NCBI GenBank assembly: GCA_017620795.1
Contig: JAGAUM010000181.1
Coordinates: 1-5,894 of the forward strand
DNA: 5,894 nt
Direction of reading: 5' to 3'
Source of the DNA: Clostridia bacterium
GTDB taxonomy: Bacteria; Bacillota; Clostridia; RGIG8785
The notes below the pieces were generated by a model. It made no database searches and had not been told where the DNA came from. It saw only the letters and a program-made list of their open reading frames with translations. Made by a program: the position numbers and the translations under genes. This document shows, piece by piece, positions 1-4,842 of the stretch. How positions within the stretch are numbered: position 1 is the first letter of the stretch; each line of letters opens with the position of its first letter.

Positions 1-396
1 CGCCACCACCGATGTGCCAACCTCCGCAGAAAAGTCAATTCCGTGATGGGTGCGCCAATCGCCCATGGTTTTGGAATAGAGGAGCTGGTCTTTGGAATAA
101 GCTTTTTGTACCTTCCCAGAAACGGGTAGAATATAGGGGACCTTTTTCGGGGTGCTGACCTCAACGGTCGGTTGTTCCACGATGGGGGGCATGGCAACTG
201 CAACAGGCTCTACCACCACATCAGCAGGCGGTGCGACGACTTCTACGATTTCTTCTTTCGGAATATCTGGGACAGAGGCAATAGGCTCAGGCTCTGGCTT
301 GGAAAAAGACCCCAGCACCCACGCGCCAAACCCCACTACCGAGATGCATCCGATTAAAAGCAGGTATAAACTGTTTTGACGAAACCATTTTAGCAT
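1..396 (-). CDS. spoIIQ: Stage II sporulation protein Q, M23 peptidase family (3' part beyond the window)
   Basis: Only the first 132 residues are visible; the gene runs off the left edge. There is a short cytoplasmic start, one membrane segment (about residues 9-30), a Pro/Glu/Val-rich linker (about 33-85), then the start of a LytM/M23 domain (PYILPVSGKV from 87). HHGID at 117-121 fits the first zinc-binding HxxxD motif of M23 enzymes (H117, D121). In the known family, SpoIIQ sits in the forespore membrane and binds mother-cell SpoIIIAH across the intermembrane space, forming the feeding channel and helping engulfment. Bacillus SpoIIQ has lost the metal-binding His, whereas clostridial forms often keep it, as here. 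It lies 30 bases after spoIID on the same strand, the usual clostridial order. The ATG is supported by AAAGGTGG 8 bases upstream. Another membrane-anchored M23 endopeptidase is possible, but the spoIID context favours SpoIIQ. Confidence 0.85.
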   Translation of the reverse strand, partial: MLKWFRQNSLYLLLIGCISVVGFGAWVLGSFSKPEPEPIASVPDIPKEEIVEVVAPPADVVVEPVAVAMPPIVEQPTVEVSTPKKVPYILPVSGKVQKAYSKDQLLYSKTMGDWRTHHGIDFSAEVGTSVVA

Positions 397-400
397 GATA

Positions 401-422
401 ACTACCACCTTTCGGCAGTAGT
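401..422 (-). promoter_or_regulatory. Hairpin enclosing the spoIIQ ribosome binding site
   Basis: Read on the minus strand, ACTACTGCC (422-414), GAAA (413-410) and GGTGGTAGT (409-401) form a 9-bp stem, with two tandem G-U pairs, closed by a GNRA-type tetraloop. The Shine-Dalgarno sequence AAAGGTGG (412-405) lies in the loop and 3' arm, so folding would hide it. No U-run follows and the spoIIQ ATG is only 4 bases further on, so this is not an intrinsic terminator. The 5' arm lies upstream of the start site expected from the sigma-F-like promoter, so only RNA read through from spoIID would carry both arms. The fold is seen in the sequence; the regulatory role is inferred. Confidence 0.55.
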
Positions 423-448
423 ATGTTCAAATATTTTCCAGTTTATGC
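420..448 (-). promoter_or_regulatory. Candidate sigma-F promoter of spoIIQ
   Basis: Minus strand: GCATA at 448-444 matches the sigma-F -35 consensus GYATA. A 15-base spacer follows, then GAACATACTA from 428, which matches the -10 consensus GGnnAnAnTA except for the second G. The -35 lies in the last codons of spoIID and the -10 begins inside its TGA stop. Transcription would start near 413, just ahead of the spoIIQ Shine-Dalgarno. In known spore formers spoIIQ is transcribed by sigma-F in the forespore, which supports the call. Sigma-G has a similar consensus and cannot be excluded. Confidence 0.5.
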
Positions 449-1332
449 AGAGATGTTTGGGGGTAGTAGTGCGCCAGAATCTCCTGATAGGTCTTGCCGT
501 CTTTGGCAAGCTCGTTACATCCGTATTGGCTCATACCTACCCCGTGACCTTTGCCGTGGGTAATGAAATACACTTGTGCAGTATCCTCGGTGACCGTAAA
601 ATCAGTGGAATTTAAGGATAAAAGCCCTCTTAACTCACTTCCTGAAAAAGAGACATTGCCCACTTGTATGGTGCTGACTCGTCCTGAGGGGGTCTTGGTG
701 ATTCCTTGTATTAAAGGCACGGTGTCCTGAATCGATGGCTTTAGGGACTTTAATAGATTTATAAGCTCCGCACGGTCAAATACCGTTTCGGTTTCCATTC
801 CGTTTAAGTGAGCAGGTAAAGGACTTTCCACACTTTTTAAGTAGGGGGTGTCCGTTCCCCAAACCGCCTCGCCGTCTTCGGTCCGTCCGTTACTTGCGGC
901 ATGGAAAACAGCGGCAATGGGTTCACCTTCATAGACGGCAATAACCCCTTCGGTCTTTGAAACCGCATCGGAAATCCGCTGATAGTATGTATCGAAATGT
1001 TCGCCCCATTGTGCCTTTAAGGTCTGCTTGTCCGCATAGGCTTGACAATGGGTGGGGTCGGTACACAGCGGTTCTCCGCTTTTCAGTCGGGAAGCAATAT
1101 AGGTGCGCGCTGCTACCGCCTGGGCTTTTAAGCTTTCTTCTTCGAAAAGAGCAGGCATTTCCGCCGCAACGACACCAATCACAAAGGTCTCTAACGGTAA
1201 CTTTAATTCCTTGTCTGTTGCAACATCGTGAACGCGAATGGTGTTATCCTGTTTTTGAGAAAGACCCGACAATAGCGGAAAAACCATCGCTCCACAAAGG
1301 AACAACGCAAAAAAAGATATGGCTCGTCTCAT
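427..1332 (-). CDS. spoIID: Stage II sporulation protein D, septal peptidoglycan lytic transglycosylase
   Basis: This 301-residue protein is close to the usual SpoIID length. It has an N-terminal signal anchor (about residues 4-24) that would place the enzyme outside the mother-cell membrane. The SpoIID core follows: IGVVAAEMPA (52-61) carries the conserved acidic residue E58 expected to be catalytic, and KAQAVAARTY (69-78) is the family signature. C90, H95 and C96 in CTDPTHCQAY match the zinc site of the clostridial enzyme. FHAASNGRT (143-151) and the C-terminal KGHGVGMSQYG (261-271) are further hallmarks. In the family, SpoIID cleaves glycan strands after SpoIIP removes stem peptides, and together with SpoIIM they drive septal thinning and engulfment. 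The ATG has AGGAGGG 5 bases upstream and a sigma-E promoter just before that. spoIIQ follows after 30 bases. The gene ends in TGA, inside a probable sigma-F promoter. Confidence 0.96.
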   Translation of the reverse strand: MRRAISFFALFLCGAMVFPLLSGLSQKQDNTIRVHDVATDKELKLPLETFVIGVVAAEMPALFEEESLKAQAVAARTYIASRLKSGEPLCTDPTHCQAYADKQTLKAQWGEHFDTYYQRISDAVSKTEGVIAVYEGEPIAAVFHAASNGRTEDGEAVWGTDTPYLKSVESPLPAHLNGMETETVFDRAELINLLKSLKPSIQDTVPLIQGITKTPSGRVSTIQVGNVSFSGSELRGLLSLNSTDFTVTEDTAQVYFITHGKGHGVGMSQYGCNELAKDGKTYQEILAHYYPQTSLHKLENI

Positions 1333-1349
1333 AAAATCCCTCCTATATT

Positions 1350-1378
1350 AGTGTATGAGGGGTTTTTGCGGAATATTC
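1350..1378 (-). promoter_or_regulatory. Sigma-E promoter of spoIID
   Basis: Minus strand: GAATATT (1378-1372), a 14-base spacer, then CATACACT (1357-1350). This matches every position of the sigma-E consensus (KMATATT, 14-15 bases, CATACAHT). spoIID is a classic sigma-E gene of the mother cell, so motif and gene agree. Transcription should start near 1344, so the leader is only about 12 bases and the Shine-Dalgarno AGGAGGG (1344-1338) lies at or next to the RNA 5' end. Confidence 0.88.
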
Positions 1379-1379
1379 C

Positions 1380-1408
1380 TTGACGGGCGGTTGAAAATAT
1401 AGTATAAT
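1380..1408 (+). promoter_or_regulatory. Sigma-A promoter of the citrate synthase gene
   Basis: TTGACG (1380-1385), a 17-base spacer and TATAAT (1403-1408) form a near-perfect vegetative promoter, with one mismatch in the -35. Transcription should start about 1414-1416. Its -35 lies one base from the -35 of the opposing spoIID sigma-E promoter. The start position also argues against the ATG at 1417 as the translation start. Confidence 0.88.
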
Positions 1409-1422
1409 GTTCCATCATGAAA

Positions 1423-1429
1423 GAGGTGG
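1423..1429 (+). promoter_or_regulatory. Ribosome binding site that sets the citrate synthase start
   Basis: GAGGTGG ends 5 bases before the ATG at 1435. The in-frame ATG at 1417 lies upstream of this site, has no Shine-Dalgarno of its own, and would sit almost at the 5' end of the RNA predicted from the sigma-A promoter. The 1435 start is therefore preferred. Confidence 0.75.
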
Positions 1430-1434
1430 AAGGA

Positions 1435-2799
1435 ATGAAAACATTTTCCGAAAAAGAATGTAATGCACTGGTTAGTGAGCTTTCGGTCCGTGCCAGCGGC
1501 GTGAATCATATTAGTCCTGACCGCTTTACACGCTACAATGTCAAACGCGGTCTCCGTAACGAGGATGGTACTGGCGTTTTAACCGGTCTTACCAAGCTGG
1601 GCGATGTACACGGTTACGTGGTCAGTGAGGGTGAGCGTGTGCCCGTTGACGGTGTTTTGACCTACCGTGGTATTGATATCCGCGACATCGTCGAAAACTG
1701 TTGGAAAGAAAAACGTCACGGCTTTGACGAGGTCTGCTATCTTTTACTGTTGGGACAACTGCCGAACAGAAGAGAGTTAGAAGAGTTCTCAACCCTGCTT
1801 GCATCCATGCGCGAATTACCCGACGGGTTCATCGAGGATATGATTTTAAAAGCCCCCAGTAAGGACTTGATGAATAAAATCGCCCGTAGCACCATGGCGT
1901 TGTATTCCTATGACGATAACCCCGATGATACCGATTTGGAAAATCTGATGCGTCAGTCGTTGCAGTTGGTCGCTCGGATGCCGCTGTTAACCGCCTACGC
2001 TTATCAGGCGAAGAGCCATTACCATGACCATAAGAGCTTGTATATCCATTCTTCCGACCCGTCTTTAAGCACGGCGGAAAACTTCCTGCACATTCTGCGA
2101 CAGGACCAGAAATTTGAACCCATTGAAGCAGAAATTTTAGACCTGCTGTTAATGATTCATGCAGAGCATGGTGGTGGTAACAACTCTACTTTCACTACCC
2201 GTGTTGTTTCCTCGTCTGGTACCGACACCTATTCGGCTATCGGTGCGGCAATCGGTTCGTTGAAAGGCCCCCGTCACGGCGGTGCCAACATCAAGGTCAT
2301 GGGTATGATGGAAGATGTCAAAGCCAATGTCAAAGACTGGGCAAACGAGGATGAGGTTGCCTGCTACATCGAAAAGATTTTAAGGCGGGAAGCATATGAC
2401 CACAGCGGTCTGGTTTATGGTATCGGCCATGCCATTTATACCCTGTCTGACCCTCGTGCCGTCCTGCTTCGTGAACGCGCCAAGCAGTTGGCAGAGAAAC
2501 GGGATATGATGGACGTGTTCAATCTCTACGCCTTGATTGAAAAGCTGACCCCTCAAGTCTTTAACCGCTTAAAAGACCCCGACAAGAAAATGTGTGCCAA
2601 TGTGGACTTGTACTCGGGATTTGTGTACCAGATGCTGGATATTCCTACTGAGGTTTATACACCCTTGTTCGCCATCTCCCGTGTGGCAAGCTGGTGCGCT
2701 CACCGTATTGAGGAATTGATGACCAGCAAGAAGATTATCCGTCCCGCTTATCGTAATGTTTGCCGCGACGGTGTCTATCTTCCCATTGATGAACGTTAA
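1435..2799 (+). CDS. gltA: Citrate synthase (Si-type, citrate/2-methylcitrate synthase family)
   Basis: The 454-residue protein (460 if the ATG at 1417 were used) condenses oxaloacetate and acetyl-CoA to citrate in the cytoplasm. In many anaerobes this feeds 2-oxoglutarate and glutamate synthesis rather than a full TCA cycle. The three catalytic residues of the family are present, numbered from 1435: H245 in HAEHGGGNNST, H281 in GPRHGGAN and D391 in ANVDLYSG. Other family segments are VLTYRGIDI (about 75-83) and the GHAIYTLSDPR block (about 332-342). Length and N-terminus resemble the clostridial type. The sequence is not related to Re-citrate synthase. It is monocistronic: its own sigma-A promoter lies upstream, a strong terminator begins at the stop codon, and spoIID diverges upstream. 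Use of propionyl-CoA (methylcitrate synthase) cannot be ruled out, but no prp genes are nearby. Confidence 0.93.
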   Translation: MKTFSEKECNALVSELSVRASGVNHISPDRFTRYNVKRGLRNEDGTGVLTGLTKLGDVHGYVVSEGERVPVDGVLTYRGIDIRDIVENCWKEKRHGFDEVCYLLLLGQLPNRRELEEFSTLLASMRELPDGFIEDMILKAPSKDLMNKIARSTMALYSYDDNPDDTDLENLMRQSLQLVARMPLLTAYAYQAKSHYHDHKSLYIHSSDPSLSTAENFLHILRQDQKFEPIEAEILDLLLMIHAEHGGGNNSTFTTRVVSSSGTDTYSAIGAAIGSLKGPRHGGANIKVMGMMEDVKANVKDWANEDEVACYIEKILRREAYDHSGLVYGIGHAIYTLSDPRAVLLRERAKQLAEKRDMMDVFNLYALIEKLTPQVFNRLKDPDKKMCANVDLYSGFVYQMLDIPTEVYTPLFAISRVASWCAHRIEELMTSKKIIRPAYRNVCRDGVYLPIDER

Positions 2800-2831
2800 A
2801 AAAGAGAGACCTTGTGGTCTCTCTTTTTTTA
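2798..2831. terminator. Bidirectional intrinsic terminator between convergent genes
   Basis: A 14-bp perfect stem (2798-2811 with 2816-2829) encloses a TTGT loop. The inner 8 bp are the GAGAGACC/GGTCTCTC core and the outer 6 bp are A-T pairs. A run of seven T's (2824-2830) follows on the plus strand and six T's follow on the minus strand, so it can stop transcription from both sides. It serves the citrate synthase gene (plus) and the hflX-yigZ operon (minus). Both stop codons lie in its outer A/T arms: TAA at 2797-2799 and the minus-strand TAA at 2831-2829. Confidence 0.93.
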
Positions 2832-3461
2832 TACCTCAATCGGTTTATCGAAATACTCAATACCCATATCTTGTAAACAAATCAGACCGTTGGTGCGGTC
2901 TATTAAATCGGCTTTCAGCCCTTCTGCCTCATCCGCAGGCAGTGCCAAGGGAAAGACTACATCCGCACCGAAGGTCACCTCTCCCGAAAGCAACCCTTCG
3001 GTCAAAAGATGCGCTTGCAATTTTCCCCAGTTACTGTAATCAATCCGCCCTTCTACCATGAGACAAGGAACCTTTTCCACAGGTTTGGCGGCAAGCAACG
3101 CTTCTCTTGCACTTTTGCCGTAGGCACGGACCAATCCACCTGTTCCCAAAAGGGTTCCGCCAAAGTAGCGTACTGTGACGATGATGGCGTCGGTAATGTC
3201 ACCTTTGGTCAGTACCTCTAAAGTAGGCAAGCCTGAAGTGCCCTGGGGCTCGCCATCATCTGAAAACCGCTGGATGTGTTGGTCTCTTAAAGAATACGCG
3301 TACACATGATGGGTGGCATCTCGATAACGAGCGCGGATGTTGTTTAAAAAACCTAACGCTTCTTCTTCGGTGGTTACCGGTTGACAATAGGCAATGAATC
3401 GGGATTTTTTATCGATGTATTCAATTTCTCCGGGTGCGCTGACAGTCTTGTAACTTTTCAT
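2829..3461 (-). CDS. yigZ: YigZ/IMPACT family protein (UPF0029, DUF1949 C-terminus)
   Basis: This 210-residue cytoplasmic protein is full length for the bacterial YigZ/YvyE family. The N-terminal IMPACT-like domain shows KKSRFIAYCQPV (18-29), ATHHVYAY (49-56), FSDDGEPQGTSGLPTLEVL (66-84) and the highly conserved VRYFGGTLLGTGGLVRAY (97-114). The C-terminal part (about 135-195) fits the ferredoxin-like DUF1949 domain. The biochemical role is not firmly established in bacteria. The eukaryotic relative IMPACT acts on translation control through Gcn1, which only hints at a link to ribosomes. The gene overlaps the end of hflX by ATGA, so translation is probably coupled, and GAGGAT (3472-3467) lies 5 bases before the start. 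Pairing with hflX, a ribosome-linked GTPase, would suit a translation-related role, but this is inference. Confidence 0.93.
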   Translation of the reverse strand: MKSYKTVSAPGEIEYIDKKSRFIAYCQPVTTEEEALGFLNNIRARYRDATHHVYAYSLRDQHIQRFSDDGEPQGTSGLPTLEVLTKGDITDAIIVTVRYFGGTLLGTGGLVRAYGKSAREALLAAKPVEKVPCLMVEGRIDYSNWGKLQAHLLTEGLLSGEVTFGADVVFPLALPADEAEGLKADLIDRTNGLICLQDMGIEYFDKPIEV

Positions 3462-4705
3462 TGTTCATCCTCGGTTTCATAGGGGATAAAGGTCTTTTCG
3501 TCCACTGCATCCACGATTGCGCTGACCGCTGTTCCGTGCTCGGTAAAGGTTTCTTCTTTGATTTGTGCACATTCGTGGAGTCGGGAAAGCAACTGCCCTT
3601 TTTCATAAGGGATTAAAAGATGCATCAGCCGTTTCTTTTTGGGCAACACTCGGCGCAAGGTTTCAAGCAATTCTTCAATCCCGTCTCCCGTTGCGCAGGA
3701 AAGGTAGACTGTGTTTTCCCGTTGGGGCAGGCTGTGGGTATCGGGGAGCAGGTCACATTTGTTATAGATATAAACTCTTGGCTGATGCTCTGCATCCAGT
3801 TCCCGAAGGAGCGCCTCGGTTACCCGTACCTGCTCGGACAGGGCAGGGTCGGATGCGTCCATAACCACTAAAATCATGTCCGAAACAGTAACTTCTTCCA
3901 GTGTGGAGCGGAACGCACGAACCAGATGGTGGGGGAGTTTGCGCACAAACCCAACCGTGTCCACCAAAAGAATTTCTTCGTTTTCGTCAATGGTCAGGCG
4001 CTTGACCGTGGGGTCTAAGGTGGCAAAAAGGCGGTCTTCCGCCAAAACCCCTGCGTTGGTCAGACGGTTTAACAGGCTGGATTTTCCCGCATTGGTATAG
4101 CCTACCAAGGCGGCTTGAATCACCGTCTCCTGTTGCCGCTGTTTCCGTTGCACAGCACGGTTCTTTTCGATTTTTTCCAGTTCCCGAGACAAAGACTGAA
4201 TCCGTCGGTCGATGTGTCGACGGTCGGTTTCCAGCTTGGTTTCACCGGGGCCTCTGGTACCGATACCACCGCCCAGACGGGAAAGCGATTCGCCAATGCC
4301 CGAAAGACGGGGGAGCAGGTAACGAAGCTGGGACAGCTCGACCTGGGTCTTACCCTCACGGCTCTTGGCACGGCTGGCAAAGATATCTAAAATCAAAAAG
4401 GTGCGGTCGATGACACGGCAGTTCCATGCCGCTTCTAAATTCTTAGTCTGAGAACCGCTTAACTCATGGTCTAAAACAACGCAATCGGCTTCGGTCTCGG
4501 CGATGATTTGGGCAACCTCTTGCACCTTTCCCGAACCGATGAAGGTCGCACTGTCATGGGTAGGCTTGGATTGTAGTACGGTTGCAACGCAAGTAAGCCC
4601 AGCGGTATCGCAAAGCCGTTCCAATTCCGCCAACGAGATTTCACTACTGTCATTTTCAGGGTCAGAACCGGTATTGAGTCCGACCAAGACAGCTCGTTCG
4701 TTCAT
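3458..4705 (-). CDS. hflX: GTPase HflX (ribosome-associated)
   Basis: The 415-residue protein has the three-part HflX layout. The N-terminal HflX domain (about 1-110) contains FIGSGKVQEV (55-64). A basic linker helix region carries the hallmark LSRLGGGIGTRGPGETKLETDRR, starting at 141. A TRAFAC G domain runs from about 197 to 355: G1 GYTNAGKS (202-209), switch region LFATLDPT (226-233), G3 DTVGF (249-253), G4 NKCD (315-318) and a G5-like SCATGDG (336-342). A short C-terminal domain (about 358-410) follows. HflX binds the large ribosomal subunit and splits stalled or stress-inactivated 70S ribosomes, using GTP; some Firmicute relatives give antibiotic tolerance. All nucleotide-binding motifs look intact. 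AAAGGAG (4719-4713) lies 7 bases before the ATG. It is the first gene of an operon with yigZ (4-base overlap). Confidence 0.97.
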   Translation of the reverse strand: MNERAVLVGLNTGSDPENDSSEISLAELERLCDTAGLTCVATVLQSKPTHDSATFIGSGKVQEVAQIIAETEADCVVLDHELSGSQTKNLEAAWNCRVIDRTFLILDIFASRAKSREGKTQVELSQLRYLLPRLSGIGESLSRLGGGIGTRGPGETKLETDRRHIDRRIQSLSRELEKIEKNRAVQRKQRQQETVIQAALVGYTNAGKSSLLNRLTNAGVLAEDRLFATLDPTVKRLTIDENEEILLVDTVGFVRKLPHHLVRAFRSTLEEVTVSDMILVVMDASDPALSEQVRVTEALLRELDAEHQPRVYIYNKCDLLPDTHSLPQRENTVYLSCATGDGIEELLETLRRVLPKKKRLMHLLIPYEKGQLLSRLHECAQIKEETFTEHGTAVSAIVDAVDEKTFIPYETEDEQ

Positions 4706-4727
4706 GCAACCACTCCTTTCTTTTCTT

Positions 4728-4736
4728 ATTCTATCA
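4728..4736 (-). promoter_or_regulatory. Candidate extended -10 promoter of hflX-yigZ
   Basis: Minus strand: TGATAGAAT (4736-4728) fits an extended -10 (TGnTATAAT with one mismatch), placed about 22 bases before the hflX start. No convincing -35 is visible at 15-18 bases; TAGATT at 4756-4751 is the best but poor. Extended -10 promoters can work with a weak -35. The leader would be about 16 bases and include the AAAGGAG ribosome binding site. Confidence 0.4.
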
Positions 4737-4776
4737 CCTTTTTATAAAATAATCTACTGATAAATAAGATTTTTTC

Positions 4777-4810
4777 TTGCATTTTGACGAAAAAAAAGGT
4801 ATGATAGAAT
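4777..4810 (+). promoter_or_regulatory. Candidate promoter of the CdaR/PucR-type regulator gene
   Basis: Two overlapping readings are possible. TTGCAT (4777-4782), 17 bases, TATGAT (4800-4805) has ideal spacing but a weak -35. TTGACG (4784-4789) with extended -10 TGATAGAAT (4802-4810) has better boxes but a 15-base spacer. Either start would give a leader of about 25-32 bases carrying the AGGAGGG site. The sequence alone does not decide between them. Confidence 0.45.
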
Positions 4811-4828
4811 AGATAATACATGGTTGAC

Positions 4829-4835
4829 AGGAGGG
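4829..4835 (+). promoter_or_regulatory. Ribosome binding site that sets a TTG start
   Basis: AGGAGGG ends 7 bases before TTG at 4843, the ideal distance. The first in-frame ATG (4855) is 19 bases away, too far to use this site. The TTG is therefore taken as the start. Confidence 0.8.
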
Positions 4836-4842
4836 ACTTCTT

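Larger units (their letters stand above)
4728..4810. repeat. Divergent inverted repeat AAAAAGGT-(AT)-GATAGAAT
   Basis: The minus strand reads AAAAAGGTGATAGAAT (4743-4728) and the plus strand reads AAAAAGGTATGATAGAAT (4793-4810). The two arms are identical apart from two extra bases in the plus arm, and they point away from each other toward hflX and the regulator gene. Both contain the -10-like TGATAGAAT. The likeness may be two similar promoters, or a regulator site overlapping both promoters. Confidence 0.55.

Noticed and set aside
401..422. Hairpin at the spoIIQ leader read as a terminator
   Set aside because: No T-run follows on either strand and the spoIIQ ATG is 4 bases beyond the stem, so ribosome-site masking is the better reading.
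957..1334. Plus-strand open frame of 125 codons opposite spoIID
   Set aside because: It lies antisense to a clearly conserved SpoIID, has no recognisable domain, and is an antisense shadow.
1417..1434. Upstream in-frame ATG as the citrate synthase start
   Set aside because: It has no ribosome binding site, lies almost at the predicted transcription start, and the good site at 1423-1429 falls inside this extension.
4115..4390. Open frames on both strands over the hflX GTPase region
   Set aside because: They overlap the conserved G-domain coding in other frames; compositions are Arg/Ser/Pro-rich and no family is recognisable.
4824..4829. TTGACA as a -35 box
   Set aside because: It matches the consensus but no -10 lies 16-18 bases downstream, and it abuts the regulator's ribosome binding site.
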